This document shows, in pieces, positions 1 to 7,372 of a stretch of 11,125 nt of DNA; positions within the stretch are counted from its first letter, which is position 1; each line of letters begins with the position of its first letter. The translations under genes and the position numbers were made by a program. Source of the stretch: Actinomycetota bacterium. GTDB lineage: Bacteria > Actinomycetota > Thermoleophilia > Miltoncostaeales > Miltoncostaeaceae. Location: assembly GCA_005800465.1 (NCBI GenBank), contig SYFI01000007.1, positions 1-11,125 of the forward strand, given 5' to 3'. The notes under the pieces were generated by a model. The model was given only the letters and a program-made list of their open reading frames with translations. It was not told the DNA's origin and made no database searches.

Positions 1-3
1 ATC

Positions 4-26
4 GCCCGGCCGCTACGGAACCGGGC
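4..26. repeat. imperfect GC-rich inverted repeat at the window edge
   Basis: A 6-bp outer stem (GCCCGG at 4-9 with CCGGGC at 21-26) and a 3-bp inner stem (CCG 10-12 with CGG 16-18) enclose a CTA loop, with an AA bulge at 19-20. No T-run follows on either strand, so it is not a standard intrinsic terminator. It lies in the 127 bp that do not belong to gpsA. It could be an RNA hairpin or chance pairing in GC-rich DNA; no function can be assigned. Confidence 0.3.
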
Positions 27-66
27 CGCACATGCATGCCCCACTCCGCGCTGCCAACTTAGTCCC

Positions 67-95
67 GCGGGGGCGTCCCGCCAAACTATTTTTTT
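67..95 (+). terminator. possible intrinsic terminator facing rightwards
   Basis: On the plus strand a 5-bp GC stem (GCGGG 67-71, loop 72-76, CCCGC 77-81) is followed after seven bases by seven T residues (89-95), the only such T-run in this GC-rich window. It would stop transcription entering from the left edge. A short open frame ending in TAG at 60-62 lies just before it and could be the tail of a plus-strand gene, though 19 codons are too few to judge. The stem is short and its distance to the T-run long, so the call is weak. The T-run also encodes the last two lysines of the truncated gpsA on the other strand. Confidence 0.3.
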
Positions 96-679
96 GAGGG
101 CCCTGCTATTCCGAGACTCAAGGCCCGTTCCACCCCGCCGAGGTCACCGTTGACGTACACGCGAAATGCCGGGCCCGACACCGTGGCCTGCACGAGCTCG
201 GCCAGCGCGAGGTCACCCGACACCACGGCTGCAGCAGGCTGGCCTGCCGCGATCTCTTCTGCGTGGTTTGGACCCGACAGCACCGCGAATGGAACCCGGG
301 GGCCCAGGGCATCCCGCCAGACGGCAGACAGCAGGCGACCTGTGCCGGGCTCAAGCCCTTTGGTGAGCGACAGCACCCCACACCCGGCCGGCAACGCGGC
401 GGCGATCCGCGGCGCCTCGGTGGAGATGGCGCGCGATGGCAGTGCGATGACCACCAGCGTGGCGCCATCTGCCCAGGCCGGATCGTCCACGTGCGCGACA
501 TGCACAGACTGGGGAAGCCCGATATCACCCAGGTGCCGGGCGTCGTGGCGCGTGGCGCCCAGAGTGCCAGCCTGGGCCGCCGTGTGGCACACGAGGGTTA
601 CCTCCGACCCGGCGAGGGCAGCCACCTGGGCGAAGGTGCATCCCCACGCGCCCGCTCCCATAACGACCACGCGGCTCAC
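86..679 (-). CDS. gpsA: truncated NAD(P)H-dependent glycerol-3-phosphate dehydrogenase
   Basis: GpsA reduces dihydroxyacetone phosphate to sn-glycerol 3-phosphate, the backbone for phospholipids, in the cytosol. The N-terminal Rossmann domain is clear: GAGAWG nucleotide loop at residues 8-13, then TKGLE (106-110) and LSGPNHAEEI (134-143), both typical of the family. Homology runs through VNGDLGGVE (176-184) and then stops. The next 13 residues are unrelated and the frame ends at 197, against about 330 in normal GpsA. The missing part is the substrate-binding helical domain, including the conserved ALKN lysine, so this product should be inactive. None of the three minus frames left of position 127 restores it. 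The GTG start at 677-679 overlaps the der stop (GTGA), with AGGAG at 686-690 as ribosome binding site. A real disruption and a chimeric contig end are equally possible. Confidence 0.85.
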   Translation of the reverse strand: MSRVVVMGAGAWGCTFAQVAALAGSEVTLVCHTAAQAGTLGATRHDARHLGDIGLPQSVHVAHVDDPAWADGATLVVIALPSRAISTEAPRIAAALPAGCGVLSLTKGLEPGTGRLLSAVWRDALGPRVPFAVLSGPNHAEEIAAGQPAAAVVSGDLALAELVQATVSGPAFRVYVNGDLGGVERALSLGIAGPSKK

Positions 680-2097
680 CTGCGGCTCCTCACCTCAATG
701 TCCACCGGCACGCCGTCGAGGTCGAAGTGCTCACGCAGGCGGTTCTCAAGCCAGAACCCGTAGTCGCGGGTCATGAGCGTGCGGTCGTTCACCTCAAGGC
801 GGAATACCGGCGGGTTGACGCCGGTCTGGACAAGAAAGCGCATCGACAGACGCTTGTTGCCCTCGCGCGGCCCCGGGCGCTCGGCGGCAAGATCGCGCAG
901 CGCATTGTTGAGTGCATTGGTGGAGATACGGGTGCAGCTCTTGGCATGCAGGCGCAGTGCGGCGGGCAGGATGCGATCGACGCCCTCCCCGGTGAGCGCC
1001 GAGCACACGACGATGGAAGGGTGCTGACGGCTCTTACGATGCACACGACCGCGCAGGTCGATGACGTCGGGCTGGGCGACATCCCACTTGTTGAGTACGA
1101 GCATGGTCGCGCAGTGCGAATGCGCGGCCTGGTCGCAGGCCGCCAGATCGGCCTCGGTGATGCCCTCTGTGGCGTCGGCCACCACGATCGCTACGTCAGC
1201 GCGCTCGGCTGATTCGATGGCGCGGATCTGGCTGTACTGCTCGATGCGGTGGCGCATGCGGCCGCGGCGGCGCAGGCCGGCGGTATCGATGAGCACCACC
1301 TCTTCCCCATCCACCTCGATGATGGTGTCAACCGGATCGCGCGTGGTGCCGGGGACGTCGTGCACGATCATGCGGTTCTCACCCAGCATGGCGTTCAGAA
1401 TGGAGCTCTTGCCCACATTCGGGCGACCGATGATGCAGAACGCCGGCAGGCGATCGATCCGCTCGTCGTACACCTCCTCGACCTCGGGGAGGCTCTCCAC
1501 AAGCACATCGAGGAAGTCTCCGATGCTGCGGCCATGCAGTGCCGACACGCACACCACCTCGCCGAGGCCAAGGCCCCACAGCGACTGGGCGCGCAGCTCG
1601 GCCTCGTCGTTGTCGCACTTGTTGGCCACAACGATGATGGGCCGGTGAGAGCGACGAAGCCGCTCGGCAACCTCGAGGTCGCCGGTGGTGGCCCCCGCCA
1701 TGGCGTCGACGACGAACAGGATCAAATCCGCCTCGTCAATTGCCCGGATGGCCTGTGACGAGATCTCCCTGGCCATGTCCGACGCGTCGGCGTCGTCGAT
1801 TCCACCAGTGTCGAGGATCTGGAACTGCACGCCATTCCACTCCGCGCCACCCTGACGGCGATCACGGGTGACCCCGGGCATGGAATCCACCACGGCCTCG
1901 CGGCGCCCGGTGAGCCGGTTGAACAGTGTGGACTTGCCCACGTTCGGGTAGCCCACCACCGCCACCACGGGCTGGTTGCTGACCACCGTGCTGCCGCGGG
2001 CGGCATGGCGCTCACGGCCGCGCGGGCGATCGGGAAGCCCGGGGCGCGATGCCTTCTCGTTGCCGCCCGCAGGCGTGGTTGGCTTTTCGTCGGCCAT
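676..2097 (-). CDS. der: ribosome-associated double-domain GTPase Der (EngA)
   Basis: Der is an essential GTPase with two tandem G domains that helps assemble the 50S ribosomal subunit. Domain 1 shows GYPNVGKST (49-57), DTGG (96-99) and NKCD (159-162). Domain 2 shows GRPNVGKSS (224-232), DTAG (271-274) and NKWD (336-339). The KH-like C-terminal domain follows from about 385, with a PPVFRLEVND segment. The length, 473 residues, is slightly above the usual 435-460 because of a charged, low-complexity N-terminal tail of about 42 residues ahead of the first G domain. The ATG at 2095-2097 shares one base with the plsC stop (TGATG), and GGAG at 2106-2109 lies 8 nt upstream, supporting this start. 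It is translationally coupled to plsC upstream and gpsA downstream. Confidence 0.97.
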   Translation of the reverse strand: MADEKPTTPAGGNEKASRPGLPDRPRGRERHAARGSTVVSNQPVVAVVGYPNVGKSTLFNRLTGRREAVVDSMPGVTRDRRQGGAEWNGVQFQILDTGGIDDADASDMAREISSQAIRAIDEADLILFVVDAMAGATTGDLEVAERLRRSHRPIIVVANKCDNDEAELRAQSLWGLGLGEVVCVSALHGRSIGDFLDVLVESLPEVEEVYDERIDRLPAFCIIGRPNVGKSSILNAMLGENRMIVHDVPGTTRDPVDTIIEVDGEEVVLIDTAGLRRRGRMRHRIEQYSQIRAIESAERADVAIVVADATEGITEADLAACDQAAHSHCATMLVLNKWDVAQPDVIDLRGRVHRKSRQHPSIVVCSALTGEGVDRILPAALRLHAKSCTRISTNALNNALRDLAAERPGPREGNKRLSMRFLVQTGVNPPVFRLEVNDRTLMTRDYGFWLENRLREHFDLDGVPVDIEVRSRR

Positions 2098-2786
2098 CAG
2101 TCCTTCTCCAGTGACGGCTCGCCGTCATTCACAACCTGTGGTGGGCCGCCCGCGAGTGGAACGAGATCGGCAATGGCCTGCATCATCCTGTTGGTCAACT
2201 CCGCGGCCCTGGCACCTTTTGTGCCGGCGGCAAGCCCATCTGACGACACCGGCGGGCCAAACGCCACGCGCACCGGACCCCGCTTGAATTGGCTACCCCA
2301 GATGGCCGCGGGCACAATGGTGACACCTTCATCCATGCCCATGGAACCCGCACCCGGAAATGCCGCCCGCAGCGTGCCGTCAGTGGACCGCGTGCCCTCG
2401 GGGAACATCAGCACCGACTCGCCGCGCACGAGCAGGTCGCGTGAGATGCGCACGGCAGTTCGGTCCATGCCGCCGCGGTCAACGGGATAGGCCCCCAGCG
2501 ACGAGATGATCCAAGCGGAGACGCGACTGTCGAACAGTTCCTTCTTGCCCATGTAGAACGACCTACGTGGACGGCTGGCCCAGCCCAGCATGGGCGGATC
2601 GAAGTTGCTCAGATGGTTGCACACGACCAGTACGGCACCGGTACGCGGTACGTGTTCCTTGCCCTGCACTCGCATTCGGAACCACAGCCGGTACACCACC
2701 GACATCAGTTCGGCGCAGATCCACCAGAACCACATGCGGTGCTGTACCTGGTCGGCAGGGCTTTCGGTGTGCTCCCCCTCACTCAC
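2097..2786 (-). CDS. plsC: 1-acyl-sn-glycerol-3-phosphate acyltransferase family protein (PlsC-like)
   Basis: This enzyme family transfers an acyl group to lysophosphatidic acid, giving phosphatidic acid at the inner face of the membrane. The four family blocks are present: NHLSNFD (57-63, the catalytic NHX4D motif), AYPVDRGG (99-106), FPEGTRS (128-134) and IVPAAI (157-162). A tryptophan-rich hydrophobic stretch near residues 18-37 could anchor the N terminus in the membrane. The length of 229 residues is normal. The GTG start at 2784-2786 is supported by GAGGAG at 2795-2800, 8 nt upstream, and overlaps the cmk stop as GTGA. Together with gpsA two genes downstream it forms the phospholipid-precursor part of the operon. 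Substrate specificity cannot be read from sequence, and other lysophospholipid acyltransferases share these motifs. Confidence 0.93.
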   Translation of the reverse strand: MSEGEHTESPADQVQHRMWFWWICAELMSVVYRLWFRMRVQGKEHVPRTGAVLVVCNHLSNFDPPMLGWASRPRRSFYMGKKELFDSRVSAWIISSLGAYPVDRGGMDRTAVRISRDLLVRGESVLMFPEGTRSTDGTLRAAFPGAGSMGMDEGVTIVPAAIWGSQFKRGPVRVAFGPPVSSDGLAAGTKGARAAELTNRMMQAIADLVPLAGGPPQVVNDGEPSLEKD

Positions 2787-3445
2787 GACCGGGGCTCCTC
2801 TGCCATGCCTGCAATTCGGCGTACGACCTCGTGAATGCCCATGCCCGTTGTATCGAGAATGATGGCGCCATCGGCAACAACCAGCGGACTCGCCGCACGT
2901 GAGGAGTCGGCGTGATCGCGTCGCTCAACGTCGTCGCGGATAACCCGCAGGTCAACCTTCTCGCCGCGCGCCACGAGCTCCGCGTGGCGGCGGCGTGCGC
3001 GCTCGTCAACCGACGCGGTGAGGAACACCTTTACCGCGGCATCCGGGCACACCACGCTGCCGATATCGCGGCCATCGGATACCCAGTCGCCAATGGCCAT
3101 GATGTCGCGCTGGCGATCGACCATCTCTGCGCGTACCCCGGGGTGCGCAGCCACCTGGGACACCGCGCCGGTCACGTCGGCCTCGCGGATGGCCATGGTC
3201 ACATCGTCACCTGCGATGTACACGCGAAGGCCTGAGGTGCCGTGGTCGAGGCGCACGGGATTGGCACGGGCAAGGTCAGCCAGCACTGCGTCGTCATCAA
3301 GGTCAACGCCGGATCGCAGCGCGAGCAGTGTGAGTGCGCGGTACATGGCACCGGTATCCACATAGCCCACGCCAAGCGCATCGGCCACGGCGCGGGCAAC
3401 AGTGCTCTTGCCCGCTCCGGCCGGGCCGTCGATTGCCACGATCAT
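2783..3445 (-). CDS. cmk: (d)CMP kinase
   Basis: Cytidylate kinase phosphorylates CMP and dCMP with ATP, feeding CTP synthesis, lipid precursors (CDP-diacylglycerol) and DNA. The P-loop GPAGAGKS is at residues 7-14, the CMP-binding DTGAMYR at 30-36, DGRDIG at 124-129, and the lid-region SRAASPL at 182-188 before the C-terminal DTTGM segment. The length of 220 residues fits a stand-alone bacterial Cmk; it is not fused to Der. The ATG at 3443-3445 overlaps the aroA stop as ATGA, so translation is probably coupled to aroA. The pairing of aroA and cmk is common in bacteria, which supports both names. Confidence 0.96.
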   Translation of the reverse strand: MIVAIDGPAGAGKSTVARAVADALGVGYVDTGAMYRALTLLALRSGVDLDDDAVLADLARANPVRLDHGTSGLRVYIAGDDVTMAIREADVTGAVSQVAAHPGVRAEMVDRQRDIMAIGDWVSDGRDIGSVVCPDAAVKVFLTASVDERARRRHAELVARGEKVDLRVIRDDVERRDHADSSRAASPLVVADGAIILDTTGMGIHEVVRRIAGMAEEPRS

Positions 3446-4749
3446 GCGATCTGCGCCCCGATTGACACCATGTCGTCCGCAAACCCCGGGTACGACACTG
3501 CAGATGCCTCAAAGCCGTGCACCGTGACGCCACCCTCGCTGGCCATCCCGGCAATCGCACCCAGCATGGCCAGGCGGTGGTCGCCGTCGCTTTGCACCTC
3601 ACCACCTGAAATTGACTGTCCGCCGGTTACCACAAAGCCGTCGTCGCGCTCATCGGCAGATGCCCCAACCGCACGCAGCAGGCCCACCACGGTTGCGACG
3701 CGGTCGCTCTCCTTCACGCGCAGCTCGTGCGCCCCGCTCACCGTTGTGACGCCTGCCGCCAGCGCACCAAGCAGACCCACCAGGGGAAGCTCATCAACCA
3801 TCGATGGCACCTCGGCCGCCGTCACGTCGGTGGCCTGCAGCAGGCTGGTACGTCGCACAACGATGTCGCCGCAGGGCTCGCCGGCGACGTCAGGGCCGGG
3901 CTCCACACGCACGTCGGCACCCATGCGTGCAAGCACGCTGAGCAGGCCGGTGCGGCCAGGGTTGAGATTGACACCGGTCACACGCACTTCCGGATCGCCG
4001 CGCAGTACACCCGCCACGATGGCGAAGGCGGCCGACGAGAAGTCGCCGGGCACGCGGATGTCGGGCAGTGACAACGAGTCAACGGGACCCAGAACGCCCA
4101 CCATGCCGTCGCGCTCCAGCAGTTCAACGCCCGCCGCACGCAGCATGCGCTCAGTGTGATCCCGTGACGGCACCGGCTCGCGCACCCAGGTCTCGCCCTC
4201 GGCATTCAGCCCTGCCAGCAGCACGCAGCTCTTCACCTGTGCGCTCGCCACCGGTAGGTCGTGCACCACCCCGTGCAACGGGCGGCCGGTGCGCACCGCA
4301 AGCGGCGGCGTGCCGTCGTCGGTGGGCTCGATCACCGCGCCCATTGCGTGCAACGGGTCAACGATCCGGCGCATGGGACGACCACACAGCGACGCGTCGC
4401 CGTCAAGAATGGTTACGTCACCCGACTGCCCCACAAGGATTCCAGCCACCAGGCGCATGAGGGTGCCGGCGTTCATGCAGTCGATGACCGGTGGCGGGGT
4501 GAGCCCCCGCACGCCGCGCCCGGTGATGACCACGCGATCGTCGGACACGTCGCCCTGCACCTCTGCCCCAAGTGCGCGAACCGCCTGCAGGGTTGCATGG
4601 GTGTCTTCGGAGTCGAGCGGGTTCTCGACGGTCACCGCGCGGTCCGAAATGGCACCGAGCAGAAATGCCCGATGCGTGAGGGACTTGTCCGGGGGAACCG
4701 CCACGGAACCCGAGAGGGCGGCCGCCGGCCGGAAGTTCAGGGTGGTCAT
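3442..4749 (-). CDS. aroA: 3-phosphoshikimate 1-carboxyvinyltransferase (EPSP synthase)
   Basis: AroA joins shikimate 3-phosphate and phosphoenolpyruvate to form EPSP, the penultimate step to chorismate. From the ATG at 4747-4749 the protein has 435 residues, normal for the family. It shows PDKSLTHRA (20-28) near the N terminus, MNAGTLMRL (92-100), SAQVKSCVLLAG (169-180), SRDHTERML (195-203) and RVKESDR (344-350). The frame is open 32 codons further upstream to 4845, but those residues precede the conserved N-terminal strand and would overlap recQ, so the inner ATG is preferred. AGGA at 4759-4762 could be the ribosome binding site. The glycine of the NAGT motif, whose change to alanine is associated with glyphosate insensitivity in other EPSP synthases, is present; sensitivity is inferred only. 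It is the first gene of the left block, coupled to cmk. Confidence 0.96.
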   Translation of the reverse strand: MTTLNFRPAAALSGSVAVPPDKSLTHRAFLLGAISDRAVTVENPLDSEDTHATLQAVRALGAEVQGDVSDDRVVITGRGVRGLTPPPVIDCMNAGTLMRLVAGILVGQSGDVTILDGDASLCGRPMRRIVDPLHAMGAVIEPTDDGTPPLAVRTGRPLHGVVHDLPVASAQVKSCVLLAGLNAEGETWVREPVPSRDHTERMLRAAGVELLERDGMVGVLGPVDSLSLPDIRVPGDFSSAAFAIVAGVLRGDPEVRVTGVNLNPGRTGLLSVLARMGADVRVEPGPDVAGEPCGDIVVRRTSLLQATDVTAAEVPSMVDELPLVGLLGALAAGVTTVSGAHELRVKESDRVATVVGLLRAVGASADERDDGFVVTGGQSISGGEVQSDGDHRLAMLGAIAGMASEGGVTVHGFEASAVSYPGFADDMVSIGAQIA

Positions 4750-4796
4750 CTGCCGTAATCCTAGAGGTCCGGCAACAGCGCTACCCTCGGCCGCCT
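4750..4796. promoter_or_regulatory. 47-bp divergent aroA/recQ intergenic region, probable promoters
   Basis: This gap separates the divergent aroA and recQ starts and must hold, or lie near, the promoters of both the aroA-cmk-plsC-der-gpsA operon and the recQ pair. On the minus strand TAGGAT (4758-4763) resembles a -10 box and ends 8 nt before the aroA ATG. If used, the aroA mRNA would be leaderless or nearly so. The same bases contain AGGA at a workable ribosome-binding distance, so the two readings compete. On the plus strand TACCCT (4782-4787) is a weak -10 candidate 9 nt before the recQ GTG. No convincing -35 box is seen for either. Confidence 0.4.
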
Positions 4797-6560
4797 GTGA
4801 GTGCCATGCCCAATCTGCCAGTTGACGTCGTCGCCGACCTGGCATACATGCTCGCCCGGGCCGAGCGGAGCGGCACGATCAGCGGCGACGATGCCACCAC
4901 CGCAGACCGATTGCTTGAGTCGCTGCGCGGCGACTGGCGCGATCTGGAGGGCGAGGCGCGCCAGTCGCTTGGTCGCATCGCCGCCCCCCTTCGCGCACGA
5001 CGCGATGGCATGGGCGGGCGTATGCCGCCACGCGATGGCGGCGATCCGCGCCCGCTCCGCGACATCCTCGACATCCTTGGCGTGCCGTCGCTTCGTCCCG
5101 GGCAGGACCGCCCCATCCTCGCCGCGATGGCCGGTGCCGACAGCCTGGTGGTAATGCCCACCGGGTCTGGCAAGTCGCTGTGCTTTCAGGCTCCTGCCTT
5201 CTGTGGCGGTGGCCTCACCGTGGTGGTGAGCCCCCTCATCGCCCTCATCAGCGACCAGCACTCCCGCCTTGCTGCAGCCGGACTGCCCGTGGCCATGGTC
5301 ACCAGCACCCAGTCGCCGGCAGAAACGCGTGCGGCCATCGACATGATCCGGCGGCGCGAGGCGCGACTGGTGCTGTGCGCGCCCGAGCGTTTTGTGCATG
5401 AGGCCTTCACTCAGGCCCTGCAGGCAAACCCCCTTGATGTGCTGGCGATTGATGAGGCCCACTGCGTGAGTGAGTGGGGGCACGACTTCCGCCCCGACTA
5501 CCTGCGTCTGGCCGAGCTTCGCCAAGTGCTGAACCCACGATGCGTGATGGCGCTCACGGCCACTGCAACCCCCGAGGTGTCGGCCGAGATCACCTCGCGG
5601 CTGGGTCTCCGCGACCCGGTGACCGTGCGCACCGGGTTTGACCGCACCAACCTGAGCCTCGACGTCATCCCGCTTGAGGGCAAGGGTGCGGTGGCGCGCA
5701 AGTGGGCAGTGCTCATGGCCGGGCTCGAGGTGCAGGGCGGCACGCCGGCCATCGTGTACTGCGGCACCCGGAAGGCCACCGACGAGGTTGCCGAGGGGCT
5801 GCGGGCGCGCGGGCTGAATGCCGTTGGCTACCACGCGGGCATGGCCGGGCTTGCACGGCAGCAGGCGCAGGACGCCTTTATGTCGGGCCGGGCCGATGTC
5901 ATCGCCGCCACCAACGCATTTGGCATGGGTATCGATCGATCCGACGTACGCGGCGTGTGGCACTGGTCAATCCCCACATCACTCGAGGGCTACTACCAAG
6001 AGGCCGGTCGCGCAGGGCGCGATGGCCTTCCGGGCAGGGCCGTGCTGCTGGCCATGCGTGCCGACCTCGGACGGCTCATCCGCTTTGCGCAGCAGGATCG
6101 CGGGCCCGGCGACTCCCGCATCGCCCGCGACCGCGCATGGACCGCCTACCGTGCCATCAACGGGTACATCGAGTCGCCCACATGCAGGCGGCGGGTCATC
6201 CTCGACCACTTCGGCGATACCTCCGCAGGCGCCGCCGAGGGCCGGTGCTGCGACGTGTGCGATCCGCTGCCGGCTAATGCCATTCCCGCCTCCGTGCCGG
6301 GTATCCGCAAGGCCCCGTCGGTGAATGAGCCCGACATGGACGGGGACGACTCCGCCATGTTTGAGCAACTGCGTAGGTGGCGGCGCGACCGGGCCGACGG
6401 CAAGCCCGCATACACCGTGTGCACCGATGCCGCCCTCAGGTCGATCGCCGTGCGCCGCCCGCGTAACGAGGACCAGTTGCTCGAGGTGAAGGGCGTGGGC
6501 CCCGCATTTGTGGAGCGCCACGCGGAGAGTCTGTTTGACGTGCTGATGGATGCCGCGTGA
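4797..6560 (+). CDS. recQ: RecQ-family ATP-dependent DNA helicase (helicase-Zn-HRDC)
   Basis: RecQ helicases unwind DNA 3' to 5' during recombination and fork repair. The superfamily 2 motifs are complete: Walker A MPTGSGKS (120-127), DEAH (219-222) followed by the RecQ-type aromatic loop, TATAT (254-258), and motif VI QEAGRAGRDG (401-410). A zinc region follows with C463, C484, C485 and C488, and an HRDC domain occupies about 518-585. Two features are unusual: an N-terminal region of about 85 residues before the helicase core, and only about 30 residues between the zinc region and HRDC, which leaves no room for the winged-helix (RQC) domain of typical RecQ. The start is GTG 4797; ATG 4806 is an alternative and neither has a clear ribosome binding site. 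The stop overlaps the next GTG. The gene symbol is by family; orthology to E. coli RecQ is not certain. Confidence 0.92.
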   Translation: MSAMPNLPVDVVADLAYMLARAERSGTISGDDATTADRLLESLRGDWRDLEGEARQSLGRIAAPLRARRDGMGGRMPPRDGGDPRPLRDILDILGVPSLRPGQDRPILAAMAGADSLVVMPTGSGKSLCFQAPAFCGGGLTVVVSPLIALISDQHSRLAAAGLPVAMVTSTQSPAETRAAIDMIRRREARLVLCAPERFVHEAFTQALQANPLDVLAIDEAHCVSEWGHDFRPDYLRLAELRQVLNPRCVMALTATATPEVSAEITSRLGLRDPVTVRTGFDRTNLSLDVIPLEGKGAVARKWAVLMAGLEVQGGTPAIVYCGTRKATDEVAEGLRARGLNAVGYHAGMAGLARQQAQDAFMSGRADVIAATNAFGMGIDRSDVRGVWHWSIPTSLEGYYQEAGRAGRDGLPGRAVLLAMRADLGRLIRFAQQDRGPGDSRIARDRAWTAYRAINGYIESPTCRRRVILDHFGDTSAGAAEGRCCDVCDPLPANAIPASVPGIRKAPSVNEPDMDGDDSAMFEQLRRWRRDRADGKPAYTVCTDAALRSIAVRRPRNEDQLLEVKGVGPAFVERHAESLFDVLMDAA

Positions 6561-7363
6561 CGGCCTTCACGGTGCAGGGCGACGGAGTGACGCTGCATGG
6601 CGATGACGACGGCGAGGGTGCGCCCATCCTGCTGCTGCACGGCCTGTCGGCCACCCGGCGTTACGTGCTGCATGGATCCACGGCGCTGGTGCGCGACGGC
6701 TGGCGGCTGATCGCCTACGACTCGCGCGGCCATGGTGAGTCGGATGCCGCGCCATCGCCCGATGCATACGACTACGCCACGATGGTGCAGGACGCCGTGC
6801 GGGTGATGGACGACCGCGACGTACCGCGTGCCGCAGTGGTGGGAATGTCGATGGGCGCGGCCGTGGGCGCCGCACTTGCGCTTACACACCCCGAACGCGT
6901 GCGGGCGCTCATTGCCATCACGCCCGCCCACCTCGGCACCCCCACGCTCGATCCCGATAAGTGGAACCGCCTTGCAGATGGGCTGCTGCAGGGCGGCGCC
7001 GACGGGTTCGTGGATGCCTACGGAGATCCCGGAGTCGACCCAAAGAGCCTCGAACTCATCCGCACGGTCATGCGCCAGCGACTCAACCGCCACGCGCATC
7101 CGGCCGCCGTGGCCGACTGCCTCAGGTGCACCCCCGCTGGCGCTGCCTTTCACGGCGAGGACGCCCTGCGCCAGATCACCTGCCCCACGCTGGTCATGGG
7201 CAGCCGCGACCGGCTCGACCCCGAGCACCCCATACGCATCGCCGAGCGCTGGGTCGAGATCATCCCGGGCGCGGAGTTCCTTGTCGAAGATGATGGCGAG
7301 AGCCCGCTGGCCTGGCGAGGCGGATCGCTCAGCCGCGAGATCGCGGCCTTCCTGGCGGGGTGA
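6557..7363 (+). CDS. alpha/beta-fold hydrolase, catalytic His apparently replaced
   Basis: This is a cytosolic alpha/beta-hydrolase of 268 residues with no signal peptide. It has the oxyanion-loop HG (28-29) in LLLHGL, the DSRGHGESD segment (55-63) typical of the esterase/haloperoxidase-like group, the nucleophile elbow GMSMG (96-100, Ser98) and a candidate acid in GSRDRLDP (215-222, Asp218 or Asp221). At the place where the family has GH near the C terminus, this protein reads DDGESP (245-250), with Glu248 where the histidine is expected, and no other histidine follows His224. It may therefore be a non-hydrolytic or altered-triad member. The GTG start overlaps the recQ stop (GTGA), so it is translationally coupled to recQ. 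The substrate is unknown. It ends 9 bp from the stop of the converging photolyase-like gene. Confidence 0.9.
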   Translation: MTAFTVQGDGVTLHGDDDGEGAPILLLHGLSATRRYVLHGSTALVRDGWRLIAYDSRGHGESDAAPSPDAYDYATMVQDAVRVMDDRDVPRAAVVGMSMGAAVGAALALTHPERVRALIAITPAHLGTPTLDPDKWNRLADGLLQGGADGFVDAYGDPGVDPKSLELIRTVMRQRLNRHAHPAAVADCLRCTPAGAAFHGEDALRQITCPTLVMGSRDRLDPEHPIRIAERWVEIIPGAEFLVEDDGESPLAWRGGSLSREIAAFLAG

Positions 7364-7372
7364 CTTGTTTAT

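Noticed and set aside
1..40. tRNA-like or small RNA signal at the left edge
   Set aside because: A hairpin is present, but no acceptor stem, anticodon arm or TTCRA loop can be assembled.
1..110. A-AAA-AAA slippery heptamer at the end of gpsA that could shift ribosomes by -1 into a frame open to the window edge
   Set aside because: The -1 frame product has no resemblance to the missing GpsA domain, and there is no clear downstream pseudoknot. The homology is already lost before the A-run.
676..3445. A Cmk-Der fusion protein, known in some Actinobacteria
   Set aside because: The two genes are separate here, with plsC between them and independent start codons and ribosome binding sites.
3242..4159. 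A 305-codon plus-strand frame opposite cmk and aroA
   Set aside because: Its product is a Ser/Thr/Arg/Pro-rich composition artefact of GC-biased codons on the other strand, with no motif and no ribosome binding site.
4750..4845. A 32-residue N-terminal extension of AroA
   Set aside because: It would start inside recQ on the opposite strand, precedes the normal first strand of the enzyme and lacks conservation features; the ATG at 4747-4749 fits the family length.
4761..5963. A 400-codon open frame on the minus strand opposite recQ
   Set aside because: It is antisense to strongly conserved helicase motifs. Its His/Gly/Ala/Gln-rich product matches no family I know and is typical of shadow frames in GC-rich genes.
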